This document shows, one piece after another, positions 10,104 through 21,831 of a stretch of DNA of 64,000 nt. The stretch spans positions 246,852,570 through 246,916,569 of the forward strand of contig NC_080572.1 in assembly GCF_030247185.1 (NCBI RefSeq). Direction: 5' to 3'. Below the pieces are notes generated by a model. That model was not told the DNA's origin and did no database searches. It worked only from the letters and a program-made list of their open reading frames with translations. Numbering within the stretch: the stretch's first letter is position 1; each line of letters opens with the position of its first letter. Position numbers and translations under genes: made by a program. Source of the stretch: Malaya genurostris (Eukaryota > Arthropoda > Insecta > Diptera > Culicidae).

Positions 10104-12613
10104 TATTTTCATGAACAACAATTGTTTTGTGTTGCTTTCTAGCAGTATGTGTTTTTGTGTTGCTTCAAATGTAACGTTTTTTGTAAAAATAATAATGATG
10201 TTGTCGGTTTCAACTTCTTAATACTATGCAATTTTCAAAGCTGGAAGTGAGTTCCTTTCCAGCGAACAAAATCAATTTTAAACTTGGGGTATGCGGAGAA
10301 CTGTTATAGTTTCAAAGAGGTCCGCGAAATAAAAAGCTTATTAGAAACCACTGCTGTACACCATAGCTAAGTGGCACACTTAAAATGATGGAATTGTAGA
10401 TGAATCGCCAAACAAAAAATGGCGATAAGGAAAGCGAACGAATTCAGCTCATCACCACCAATTTAAGGTAAATATCTTTTTTACTATTCAGTAAAAATAC
10501 TGAATTCGCAAAAGGTTCGAAAATACTCATCAAATATGACGAATATCAAAAACCAGTCATCGCAATCTAATTTCATTGTTAATAATGAGGTACAGTATCA
10601 CTCAAAATAGCCGACTGAATGGGCAATTCAGAATGATGAATTCAACGATCGCATCAAAAATGAAAACCAACAGTCCAATGGGCATTATTCGTGCAACAGT
10701 TGAATTCTACGCAAAGCGAGTTGCGGTCGTATTTCTAATCTGCCATTACTATCCTATTCGAGTTATCAATTCAATTTCAGTTAATATATGCATACAGATC
10801 GGATTTGCAATCCAACCCACGGAATTGAAATTTGTGTAGCGAATATTTGTGTGTATGATTTCATTCGATCCTAATTTACCAACGGAATGCAACATGTTCA
10901 TTCCGAAAAGAAAGCCTATTAGAATGTGCAAATGTAAATTTCATGAAGCATAATAACTCATCGCTTGTTTGGCAATTTGCCCTCCCCGGTCCATTTTGGA
11001 GAATTTATAATAGAACGAAGTTGTTGTTTGAGGCTAAATAACATTAAAATATTCGTTATAAACTAGCAGAAATAAATTATCCCCTGCAAGCTGCTGCAGT
11101 TCGTAGAAATTCGCTGACCTCGTGACGAGTAATTTTTGTGATATTGCAAATTCATTCGCACAGCTTATGGTCGTTGCGTTGTTACTGGAAAATATTACTG
11201 GACCGCTCGATCTCGGATAATAAAGCGCCGGAAAGCATTACGTTTGTATTCTCCATATCTATACACACACATGTCCATTGCTGTTGAGCTTGACTAAGTC
11301 GTTCAGCGTTGGTGGAAAAAGCAGAATGGAACCAGCCCAGCATTAATATTTAATTCGATGAAAACAGTTCCATCCATCAGCAAAACTATCAGCTTCTGTA
11401 GAATGTGTGACGTAAAACATTGCAACCCTTATATGCCAGCGGTTGGCACCGTTTTAATGTGTTAGACGTGAGAGTTTCTGTTCCTGTTTGGCGGATTAAG
11501 ATCAAGATTTTTAATTTCTAATCAATTGAAATCGGATTGAATGATAATAACGAATATTTGGGCATTTCTACCCAAAAAAAAAAACAGAGTAAATGATGCC
11601 ACTCGGACCATAACAGGACCCAATAGCCTACTATCAAAGAGAACAGCAAAAAAAGCGTCTGTTTTAAGGTCCCCCTTTTTCAATTTAAATTTTTTATCAT
11701 TCCATCGAATGAAATATTCACCAAATCAGAGCTCGCTTTCCATCGTATAGATATAAAGCCGATGAGAAGCCGTGGACAACAAAGCAATATGGGATAGAGT
11801 TTCCCTAGGGCGAAGGGAGGGGGTAGAAAAGTTTCGTCTCTTTCCGGTGAAAGCGGTGGATAAAATTGCATTTAATTTCCGGTTCGTAATAAAGTGGCAT
11901 GCCAAATATAGTAGCAAAAAAAAAGCCTAAACCTATTAGAAAAACTTTAATGGTATGAAATTCGAATTTAAATCTCTACTTGGATGTCTGTTGTCTGTGC
12001 TAAAATATTCTTGTTATTTTGAATAAGCCCTTGTACATCCGGTTCTTTGCTGACGTGAATACGTCTTACATTACAATAGAGTGCCTTTTCAAAATTCGCG
12101 CAGTACTAGAATGGATAGAACTTAATCGAACAATCCCAGAAAACCGGTATCAAGATCTTTCCGACCCATTGGACTTCCTTTGAGGAACTCGTGCTGACTC
12201 CAGTCCATTGTCGAGTAGTTATTCTGTTCTCTAGAGTATAACTATGGATCCAACCAAACATGCATTCGAAGTGCACTTGCGTTCGTCGTTTTAGTCCTAA
12301 ATAAGTAAGTGCGGGATCCAGCGGCAGAATAACTTTCTCATCTGCAGAATCTTGCCCAACTATGGTAAGCTCAACAGAGGGCACATAGAGCCAAATTCAA
12401 AACTTGAATTCATGAACTAAATTTTGGAACTGAGCTCAGTTTACAGAAAAAATATAACTACTCTATTGTTCAAATGACTCAATATTCCATTCGTACATAA
12501 TTCTACAGGCTCCGAATGTAATTTGCCCTTGACTACCAAGTGCCGCTACATGGATTTACATGTATCAATTATTCATCAAGCATATATGGGCCTTCTGTGG
12601 TTCAGTCGGGAGC
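10104..12613. other. No gene recognised; one dispersed-repeat fragment at 12050-12130
   Basis: 12050-12130 carries the GACGTGAATACGTCTTAC repeat also seen at 4192 and 35185. Elsewhere I see unique-looking AT-rich sequence and open frames under 95 residues with no recognisable domain. Confidence 0.45.
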
Positions 12614-13346
12614 GGGTCATTTCGCCGAAAGTCGTTTCGCCGAATAGATCATTTCGCCGTCGGCAGCGGCGACCTCTTGCATTGTAACCGCCTCGTTTGC
12701 CCGGTCTACTCAAAGCTAGGTTACTTTGCTTTAGTTAGGTCCAAACGAGCGGTAACGAGGTCGGACAGCACATGAACCAAAACGATGTGGCGTAGCCGCA
12801 TTAGATATTCTTTCATTTTCACCTTATAAACGGAAAATACCACATACATTTGTCTGGTAGATACACCTATGCAACTGCTTTGATGCTTTGTAGCTAATAG
12901 TCAACAAGTTTTCTTGGGAACTCCGTTCTGAGGTTCATGAATCAATCTTTATTCAAGAAGTACAATTGGCATTCGGCGAAATGTCATTCGGTGAAATAAC
13001 CCTTTCGGCGAAATGGCTTTTTCTAGGGGAGAGGAGCTTCCATTTTTATCTTGCGATGATTGAGGGGGACTTTGCCCGTGGCTCATCTCGTCCTCCATTG
13101 CCGCATCGGTGCTATCGTTTTTGTTTCTGTTTTTTCTTCGTTTTCCTTGTAATTCGCATTCTTGGATTGGTAGTTAGTTGCTGTAGACGCGCCTTGTTGT
13201 GCATTCATTGCAGTTGCTGGTTGGTTTGATGGTACAAAAGGAGTACTGCGCTCACTCGTTTCCGTTGTTGGGCGGTTGTCCTTGTTTTTGTTTGAAGATG
13301 TCCTTTTCGCAATTTCAGTGCAAGGTTTGCGTAGGCGAAATGACCC
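12614..13346. mobile_element. TIR element built from TTTCGCCGAA subterminal repeats
   Basis: The left end GGGTCATTTCGCC (12614-12626) is the reverse complement of GGCGAAATGACCC at 13334-13346. TTTCGCCGA repeats follow the left end (three in about 45 bp). Inverted copies, TTCGGCGAAATG, cluster near 12970-13015. No transposase is present, so it is non-autonomous. Repeated subterminal motifs fit hAT-like MITEs, but no 8-bp duplication is visible and the superfamily is uncertain. Open frames across it (12560-13229) are shadows. Confidence 0.65.
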
Positions 13347-13489
13347 TGATCCGGTTCAGTCGATTAACTGACGTGCTTTGTGACCTGATGGTTCTTGGTT
13401 CAAGTCGTGCTGTTGCGATCGATCTTTTGATTTTTATTCGATTTCAAGTCATGTAATTTTTGCGTCTGGTAGCACTTATCATAAAATAG

Positions 13490-14338
13490 CTACAAATGAA
13501 AGGTCTCCCCGTCACCCAGAACGCTATTGAATGGTTTTAAGATCGGATGTTTACTTTTTGAGTTATACAAAGTTCTATGTCAAAATTTTTAGTTTTTTGA
13601 CAGAATCTGTCGCACGTTACCTTGAAAGCAGAATATATTTTCAGACTTAGATTCCGCACGGTAATACCTATCCAACAAGCCGTAGATTGTTAAAATCCGT
13701 CCATTTTCAACGGAGATATCGACATTTTCGTATAAGTGACTTTTCCCCCTATTCCAGCAGTAGGAGTTTTGAGCGCTGTATGACAAAGCAATGCTTGGGA
13801 GCAACGTGAAACACGATTTTTTACACTGTTATATACAATTGTTGCTAAGTACCAGAAAGAATGTGAACAGCATTCTTTTTCATGACAACTTACCTCGGAC
13901 CGATTTTAGCACGGTTCGTTTTTGGCAACAAAATCGTTCGAATATGGCATATGTGAACCAGATGATATCAGCATTTTCGAATTGAAAGTAATTCCATAAT
14001 TATATTGATTTAAACTCATTTTGGGTTATGCTAGTTCCTGAATACCGGCTCTGGAAATACCATAAATAATGACGAAAAACTCTAAAGTGGAACTTACTTC
14101 GACATCTCATGGAATGTTCATTCGATTGTCACACGTGAAGATTGAAATTCGATACTATTTGCAGTTTCGACATTACAGGGTAATGAGTGATTAAAATCTC
14201 AATTTGTCGTTTAAAACGACAATAATTAAAATAATGTCATGAGAACTAAAACACCTAAGAATATCCATGCAAAAAACACATGCGGATTGATAAAAAAAAG
14301 GTATCATCTCACTGCTAGGTGGATTAATCACGTTTTTA
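13490..14338 (+). repeat. Family L repeat, 5'-truncated copy
   Basis: Starts at AAATGAAAGGTCTCCCCGTC and ends at CTGCTAGGTGGATTAATCACG. Longer copies at 20018, 36393 and 56998 share the same order of blocks but begin with a hairpin and a GT microsatellite that are missing here. An internal stretch is also deleted near 14010. The copy preserves the empty site CAAAGCAATGCTTGG, which is interrupted in the copy at 57-60 kb. Confidence 0.75.
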
Positions 14339-14344
14339 CAAGCA

Positions 14345-15112
14345 AAATCGGTTGGAGATCAACCTATTAGCTCTAAGAATCAGTGCGTGTATCGTTTCCG
14401 TAGAAAATTTAACGAGGAAGAAAACATTCGAAGACCGCAAAACAATCCGACATTTGTAGAAAAAGTTTTCAAATGAAAACCAGTACAAATTCCGAACAAT
14501 GGTTAATCCCTAATAAATCTAGCACCACTGCTGCTAGTGGTGGTAATATGATTTTGTTTTCTTTTACTATGCTATAACGGTTGATCTGAGTTGTTCGATG
14601 TTTCCACGATAGTTACTCAGCATAGAATGGAAATTCTTTTCAAGTAACAAGCCATGCTCCAAACTCTACTGCAAAGACACAAAAATGTCATGTAAATTAT
14701 TTTTTTTGTTTGCATAAAATAGTACCGTCTATGTCATCTAAACTATAAGAGATAGACAGTTTATATCTTCCACAAAGTTATTAAAGTTTTTCTAAAATAT
14801 TGTATAAATATTGTTCCAAAAATCTATTTACCTTGTCACTTAAAAAAAAAATCATAATAAGCCGAGAAACTATTGTGAATACATCAAACAACTCAGATTA
14901 ATTGTTATAGCATCATAAGCAAACTCATATTACCACCACTAGCAGCAGTGGTGCTAGATATATTAAGAAACGAGCCATTGTTCGGACCTTGTGTCGGTTA
15001 TCCTTTGAAAACTTTTTCTATGAATGATTGTTTTTCGGGCTTCGAAAGTTCCTATAAAAATGATACATCCACTGATTTTTACAGTTCATAGGGTAATCTC
15101 TGCCCGACTTTT
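14345..15112. mobile_element. Foldback MITE with arms of about 200 bp
   Basis: The two arms are inverted copies of each other. The inner tips are a perfect 31-bp inverted repeat (14520-14550 against 14926-14956) containing TAGCACCACTGCTGCTAG. The outer parts (14345-14519 and 14957-15112) match less well, e.g. CCGAACAATGG against CCATTGTTCGG, and AAAAAGTTTTC against GAAAACTTTTT. The loop is AT-rich and has no gene. It sits immediately beside the 3' end of the family L copy. Confidence 0.7.
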
Positions 15113-15830
15113 TGGAAAAAGGTAATTTCCGTACCGGTGCGTACCGGTTTTGTATCGTCAGTATATATCGCGGGTTGAGTGCTTCAACACTCATCGCCCT
15201 GCGGCAATGTGAGATTTAATTCAAATCAAGATTTGTGAAAAGCGGTTCAAGCGCATCACTGAGATATCGTAGTGAGTTCTACTTTGGGAATTTTCCTTCA
15301 CTACCATCGGTGCTTCCGGAACAAGAAATGGGAGACCAGTACTGCGGAATTAGGTTTATATGCCCACAAGCTAACAAGTTCTGCAAACCAGAAGAATTCA
15401 TTAGTCAGTTTTATGGGATTTGTTCTTGTTTTTACCATCGTTCGCGAATAAAACTCCAATGTTCCACTTGTCGCGGTCTTGCTCCGAAGCCGGAAGTTGG
15501 ATCCGGAGGAAATTTTCCAGGAATTTTGAAAGAACTTCAAGATTTTTCATTTCATTAGTTTGTGGAAATCGGTTGAGCCATTTTCAAGAAAATTAAGTGC
15601 ACATTTTTTCCCAAATTATCACATCTTACCCTGTAACTCCGGAACCTGAAGTTGTATCGAGATGAAATTCAAGAGCATGCTATCAGACCATAGGACCTTT
15701 CATTCGAATTTAAGTTTGTAAAAATAGGTGTAGACATCTCCGAGAAAAGTGAATATATATATTTTTGTTACAAACATTCCGAGTCGAGTGTGAGATTGAA
15801 AAGAAAACTCAATTTGATGTTGTGCTGTTC
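15113..15830 (-). repeat. Dispersed repeat body related to the GT-microsatellite elements
   Basis: Contains GAAGTTGGATCC and CCGGAACCTGAAGTTG phrases with CATTCGAATTTAAGTTTGTAAAAAT, the reverse of blocks in the elements at 35399-36055 and 38684-39675. Two small palindromes lie near 15136-15210 (ACCGGTGCGTACCGGT; GAGTGCTTCAACACTC). The 107-residue open frame at 15235-15558 covers the repeat and shows no protein features, so I do not call it. Confidence 0.5.
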
Positions 15831-16232
15831 GTATATATCGATTACTTAATTTGCTATCGTTTTGGTCGCTTTAACGGTTAAAAGATCAAAATTGAAAGCA
15901 AAAAAAAATGCTGTGTGACATCAAACTGGAAACTAGTTTTGCTCTCAGTGAAAGCACATTGAAAACTTAATATGATGTAGATTTTCTCGAAATGACACGT
16001 CACAAGCATAATCTAAAAATAGAACATCCAAAAAAGGTCCGGGATAGTATACATTTAGGCGATGTTTCTCGCAAGCAAGAAAAAAGATTTTATGCAATCT
16101 CCATATTAGTCGCAATCAAGAAAAAAGATTTCATGCAATCTCCTTCACACTACCGCGGAGAGAATTCGGTTTCGAACTTAGGTGATTTGGAATGAGAACT
16201 TTTTTCGTTTGCTATGGACTATAAGTGCTAGC
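15831..16232. other. No gene recognised
   Basis: AT-rich sequence with a local direct repeat near 16075-16145 (GCAA-AAAAAGATTT-TGCAATCTCC twice). Nothing else is identifiable. Confidence 0.4.
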
Positions 16233-16234
16233 TA

Positions 16235-17142
16235 ACAGATCGGCTGAAAAGTTCGTATCGTTTCTATGAGAGGGCGCCACTAGAATTAAATCCATACCAT
16301 TTTCAGTTAGTACCAACCTTCAAAAGATACGTGTATAAATTTGACAGCTGTCTGATTATTAGTTTGTGAGATATTGCAATTTGAGTGAAGCTACTTTTGT
16401 TATTGTGAAAAAAAGGAATTTCGTGTGTTGATGAAACACTACTTTTTGATGAAAAAAGTGCCGCCGATACCAAAAAATGGCTTGATGAGTGTTATCCAGA
16501 CTCTGCACCGGGCGAAGCAACAATTCGTAAGTGGTTTGCAAAATTTCGTACTGGTCATATGAGCACCGAAGACAATGAACGCAGTGGACGTCTAAATAAG
16601 GCTGTTACCGATGAAAACGTGAAAAAAATCCACAAAATGATTTTCAATGACCGTAAAGTGAAGTTGATCGAGATAGCTGACACCCTAAAGATATCAAAGG
16701 AACGTGTTGGACATATTATTCACGAATATTTGGATATGAGAAAGATTTGTGCAAAATGGGTGCCGCGTGAGCTCACAATCGATCAAAAACAACAACGAAT
16801 TGATGATTCTGAGCAGTGTAAAATTGAACGAATTGGGCTTCGAATAGCTCCCTCATCCACCGTATTCTCCAGATTTGGCCCCCAGTGACTTTTTCCTGTT
16901 CTCAAACCTCAAGAGAATGCTCGCTGGTAAAAAATTTAGAAGCAATGAAGAGGTAATCGCTGAAACTGAGGCCTATTTTGAGGCAAAGGACAAATCGTAC
17001 TACAAAAATGGTATCGAAAAGTTGGAAGATCGCTATAATCGCTGTATCGCCTCTGATGGCAATTATGTTGAATAATAAAAACGAATTTTGGCAAAAAAAT
17101 GTGTGTTTCTATTAAACGATACGAACTTTTCAGTCGAACTGT
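16235..17142 (+). mobile_element. Internally deleted irritans-type (Himar-like) mariner with intact TIRs
   Basis: The TIRs read ACAGATCGGCTGAAAAGTTC on the left and end in GAACTTTTCAGTCGAACTGT on the right. TA duplications lie at 16233-16234 and 17143-17144. At 908 bp it is about 0.4 kb shorter than a full mariner. The loss falls in the centre of the gene. Both ends look fit for mobilisation in trans. Confidence 0.92.
16412..17075 (+). pseudogene. Mariner transposase, irritans subfamily, catalytic centre deleted
   Basis: The reading begins KKEFRVLMKHYFL, hits a one-base frameshift near 16454, then continues ADTKKWLDECYPDSAPG, MSTEDNERSGR, HKMIFNDRKVKLIEIAD, SKERVGHIIHEYLDMRK and CAKWVPRELTIDQKQ. 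After IDDSEQCK it jumps to KIERIGL and a damaged PYSPDLAPSDFFLF, then RMLAGKKF, EEVIAETEAYFEAKDKSYY and NYVE. The blocks are those of Himar1-type transposases. The first and second catalytic Asp regions are removed; only the third (PSD) remains. Confidence 0.9.
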
Positions 17143-17144
17143 TA

Positions 17145-17889
17145 TAAGGTGATGAAAAATGTTCAGTTATATGAAAAGCAGTGTTGTTTCTTAAAGTTGT
17201 ATGCAAGTAGTTTCTGTCAATGCACACTCGTTGCGTCGCTTCCATCCCGCATCCACCGTGAATAGCAGTGTGGCTATTTGAGCACAGTATATAAATGTTC
17301 TCTTTGTCCTTCTCGTATCAAAAGCTGTAGAATTTAAACATTATAACATTAAATTGAGTTATCTACTTGATCTTACACAACTCGCACATGTAATCACTTC
17401 AAAATACGAATTTAGAGGCTCTGAAGACCGAATGTTTTACAGTGAAGTCTCCTACAACACAGGGAACGTGAATAAGGAATTCAGCAATAAGGTATCCCAG
17501 ATCATTTGTTTTTTCGACTAATTGGGACAATGAACGATTATCTCGCTTCTGACCACAGATATAAAAAGTAAATTTTTAGTTCTGGTGTAGACTTATAATT
17601 TACAATCATTTGATGCAGAATTAGTCATGTGACTCCAAATTATAAAGATTTAGTTAGACGGTTTCTTTAGCAAAGTGTATTAAAGTAGCAAGATCTATTA
17701 GACGATTGATAAAACACTTCTCATAATATCTAGCGTTAGTAAGTATATGATGTTCTAAGCATTTATAACTAGGAGTGAGAATTGTTTTGAAGAGTGACAC
17801 AGTTTGTGGACTACTAAGGATTTATTTTCTTGGTGGCTCCTCTAAGCCACTGAAGTATTACTAAGAATTAGCTCTAGGTTCTGAAATCT
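17145..17889. other. No gene recognised
   Basis: A GCACACTCGTTGCGTCGCTTC phrase near 17222 recurs in similar form near 41702, so a small dispersed repeat is present. A TATA-like sequence (AGTATATAAATG) near 17286 has no gene downstream that I can see. Confidence 0.4.
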
Positions 17890-18289
17890 GAGACATTCGA
17901 TGTTCGATGTTCAAACTTCGTAAACAATGTTGAAAAGAAGGAACATTATTTGCGTAAGAGTTGAAAAATGATGAAAAAATTCGTTCTTCGCGGTTATAGT
18001 TGCGGTCAACTGCAGGATCTCGGCAGCATGTCAAAGCATTTTTGTAAAAGGCAACATAGGGTTGAAAGAATTCTTCTTTTGAAACTTAAATTTGTATTTT
18101 TGTGTTGCCATTTGAAATTTGCTCTATTTTAATGGATTCGCTAAGTTGTTGATTTAATTATTTTCATTTTTTGAGTTTCACAAAACTTTTGCCTTTAAAT
18201 GATAACACAATGTGATATTAATTGAAAATTTGATGAGTCGATATCATATAAGGATTTCAATCTGATGTTGCTATCACAATCAGATTTCA

Positions 18290-18770
18290 ATTTGTTCTAA
18301 CTTTGATGTTAGACTTTACTCGGGATACACACATACACAGACAGACATTTGATCAGTTCGTCGAGCTGAATTGAATGGTATGTGACATTTTTCCCACCGG
18401 GCCTCGGATCGATGGTTGTTTTTACAGTGATTGCATAGCATTTCTATATGAGAAAGGTAAAACAGAAAACTCTTCTAAATGTGGCTCAAAACTATTTCAG
18501 TATATAGTTTATAATAGTTTCTGGTCAAACGAACCGATTTCAGCTACACCGATTCCCAGTTTCCGGAACTATCTTCATTTTCTCAGAGACGACTGAGTCG
18601 ATTTTCATAAAATTAGACTCGAATGAAGGGCCTTACGGGCTGTTATTGACTATTGTTTGGATCCAGCTACCGGTTCCAGAACAACAGGGTGAAGTGTGTG
18701 TAGCCCGAGCCCCACTGTCTGGCAGTGGTTTACAGGAAAATAAGATGTTTTCATGTATTTTGTGTTAACT
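18290..18770 (-). repeat. GT-type element fragments in inverted orientation
   Basis: ACACACATACACAGACAGACATTTGATCAGTTCGTCGAGCTGA followed by ATATGAGAAAGG is the reverse of the 5' hairpin and microsatellite part of the GT elements (compare 35399-35560). The following stretch repeats body phrases (GATTTCAGCTACACC; GATCCAGCTACCGGTTCC). The 73-residue frame at 18375-18596 lies in this repeat. Confidence 0.55.
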
Positions 18771-18793
18771 CAATTGATCTTTTGCGTATACAG

Positions 18794-18904
18794 AGCAAAT
18801 CATGTTCCGAGGTCACCGTTCCATCGACCAGCCCCGCCGCAATGCAATATTTGCATCAAATGGATTTGAACATTACATAAAGACTTTCGATCCCTTGAAA
18901 AATG
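18794..18904 (+). CDS. Candidate host exon (unidentified)
   Basis: A 111-bp segment is bounded by an acceptor-like sequence (GCGTATACAG before 18794) and a consensus donor (GTAAGC from 18905). The frame of the ATG at 18802 is open to the donor and begins MFRGHRSIDQPRRN, ending in FDPLKN with one base left over. The segment is visibly richer in G and C than its flanks. I do not recognise the protein. The frame is short enough to occur by chance, so the splice signals carry most of the weight. If real, it is one exon of a gene lying mostly outside the window. Confidence 0.3.
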
Positions 18905-19079
18905 GTAAGCAATCGACGCGTATTTAGTTTATGTTTTTCAGTTTTTCACATTTTCCGATCTTACCAATACTCCAGTTTGCATCCAATGTCCTATTTCTTA
19001 CCAATCGTATCCAATTATTCAGTCATCGAAACCAGCCAATCACACTCTTTGGGCATAGTGTGTTGCAACCCTGGGTAAG

Positions 19080-20017
19080 TTAACGGCAATTTAAAACCAA
19101 ATTAGCGGTGGATAGGGTTTGAAAAATCATTTATTTTTTTATTTGTATTTTCTCATAGTAAAACATTACAAGAATATTCTGTGAATTTTTAAGCCTATCG
19201 TAATAAAACTCAGCAAGTTATGAGCCATTATATTTGCTTATCTCAGACCCAAGATTTCTGCTTCGATTGACTTAAAAGCTTGACAAAACATTCTTGCAAT
19301 GTTTCAATAAAACAAAATACAAAAGAAAAACATGATTTTTTGAAAATGTTAGACCCTGCGGGTTGCCTAGAATAATAAATTGTTTCCTTCGATTTTATAG
19401 ACAAAAAACTTTAAACGCGTTATTTTTCGGAAGCAGGTTTTGAAAGTCCGCGTCCATCGTCATTCAAAAAACTACCACACCAATATTTTTCAATTTATGC
19501 ACACACTTTCTACATGTAAAATACTAGACCCCAACGTTTTCCTTTTCGTTGTTTGTTACTTCGGGGAGGTTTTACTGCTACAAAATGGCAAATTTTTTCT
19601 GTGAAAAAAACGTAGTTTTGCCTTTAAACAACCACTAAAAATTCCGAAAAAAAAATTAAATCATCAAACAGAAACGTTTGGCTCTAGAAAAATATCTTCT
19701 CTATCAATGCTACAATGATTTGTTGACTTCTGATTAGTCTGCGCTGAGATACAGTGGACACCGCAAACCATGATTTTTGAAAAGTGTTCTCAAAAATACC
19801 TCTTCGACGACTTATTTCTCAATATTTTTCCACGAAAAAAATACAAAATGTTGTTCGAATGATGCTTGGTAGTTTATTTTGTTGAAAGAAAGTTCTAAAA
19901 AAATCGCAAAACTGATTTTTTTTTTCATCATTTAAACCCTTCTTCCCTTAAGGGGCTTGAAAACACTTCAACAATAGGACGTCAAACCGAAACATTTGAT
20001 CTATTTGAGTTTTTTTT
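19080..20017. other. No gene seen
   Basis: AT-rich sequence with no recognisable repeat or coding signal up to the family L copy. Confidence 0.45.
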
Positions 20018-21831
20018 ACCTTTTTTTATATATATAAAAAATAGGTATAGAATTCGCTCAAACTTTCGAAAAATTTTCCAAGGCCCGGAGGGCCGAATGT
20101 CATATACCAATCGATTCAGCTCGACGAACTGAGCAAATGTCTGTGTGTGTGTGTGTGTGTATGTGTGTGTGTCTGTATGTGTGTTGTCAACTAAGAGGTC
20201 GAGATCTCAGAGATGGCTGGACCGACTTTGATCAAACTAGTCGCAAATGAAAGGTCTCCCCGTCACCCAGAACGCTATTGAATGGTTTTGAGATCGAATG
20301 TTTACTTTTTGAGTTATACGAAGTTTTATGTCAAAATTTTCAGTTTTTTGACAGTATCTGTCACATTTGACCTTGAAAACAGAATATGTTTCCAGACTTA
20401 GATTTCGCTCGGTAATACCTATCCAACAAGCCATAGATTGTTAAAATCCGTCCATTTTTAACGGAGATATCGAAACTTTTGTGTAAGCGACTTTTCCCCC
20501 ATATTCCAGCAGTAGAAGTTCTGAGCGCTGTATAGCAAAGAAAGGCTTGGGAGCAACGTAAAACACGATTTTTTATACTGTTACATACAATAGTTTCTAA
20601 GTACCAAAAAGACTGTGAACAGCATCCTTTTTCATGACATTTTGCCTCGGAACGATTTTAGCACGGTTCGTTTTTGGCAACATAATCGTTCGAATATGAC
20701 ATATTGGAGAGATGGCAGTACTTCCGAATTCTGAACAATTTCATAATTATATTGATTTAAACTGCTAACAGCAATAAATGCTGGAAGAACAAAACACCCA
20801 TATACCATTTGAATCAGTTCGTCGAGATCAGCAAATGCGTATGTGACAAATAATTTCACTCAATTTTTTACCTTATTTTCGAAGATGACTCAACCGTTTT
20901 CTACAAACTCAGATTCATATGAAAATTCGTATGCTCCTAAACAAGGTTCCTGAATTATGTTTGGATCCGACTTCTGGTTCCGGAACTACAGGATGATATG
21001 TGAAATGAAATTAAAATTCTGTAACACATTTTCCTCGCAGATGGCTGAACCGATCTAAGATTCAAATGATATCTAAGAATCATCTAAGATTTGCTGATTT
21101 GAATAGTCGACAACCAAATAAACTTATTTCAGTTTTAGTGGTATTCAGTTTTCGATTCGGAAGGCACCTAACAATTTAACTCGTACTACGATTTCTCAAA
21201 GATGTCTATACTGATTTTTAAACATTTTGAAACAAATGTAAACTAATCAGGTGAATTTGTCTGACTTCGGCTACACCGATTTTCGAATTCCGGCTTCAGT
21301 ATCGAATCGTTTCTCAAAGCTCAATCGTTTTCTCAAATAAAGCCAAATCGAATTTCAGAAAAAAATTCAAATTAAAATAAACTTATAGTCCCACACAAAA
21401 TTAATTAATTTTATTCAATGCTGACTTTCGATTCTGGAATTGCAGGAGGATGAATTTTTAAAATTCAAACCGATATAGAAGATGATAATCCCGAAAAACT
21501 TGAAAGTTGGACTCAAAACTATTGCAATTTATTCGTCATATGGCCATACGAATCGGTTTGGGTTATACTGGTTCCTGAATACCGGCTCTGGAAGTACCTT
21601 AAATTACCGTAAACTCTAAAGTGGAACTTACTTCGACATATCATGGAATGTTTAATCGATTGTCCCACTTTTAGATAGAGTAATGAGTGATTAAAATGTC
21701 AAATTGCAGCTTAAAACGACGGTCATTAAAATAATGTCATGAAAACTGAAACACCAAAAAATGTTCATGCAAAAAACATGCGGCTTGAAAAAAAAGGTAT
21801 CATCTCACTGCTAGGTGGATTAAGCACGTTT
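20018..21831 (+). repeat. Family L repeat, long copy
   Basis: Begins with a hairpin (ACCTTTTTTTATATATATAAAAAATAGGT), then GGCCCGGAGGGCCGAATGTC, TCGATTCAGCTCGACGAACTGAG and a GT tract (about 20143-20183). A long non-coding body with recurring CGGTTCCGGAA-type phrases follows. It ends CATCTCACTGCTAGGTGGATTA. The order of blocks matches 36393-38255 and 56998-60035. No transposase or RT is encoded. The ends parallel those of the shorter GT elements, so the two are subfamilies of one architecture whose class I cannot name. Confidence 0.8.

Noticed and set aside
15235..15558. 107-residue open frame
   Set aside because: It covers body sequence of the GT-type repeats that is non-coding in other copies.
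18942..19074. Second exon-like stretch, open in phase with the candidate exon and ending in a GTAAGT donor
   Set aside because: The intervening intron would be only 37 bp, below usual insect intron size; kept out of the feature list.
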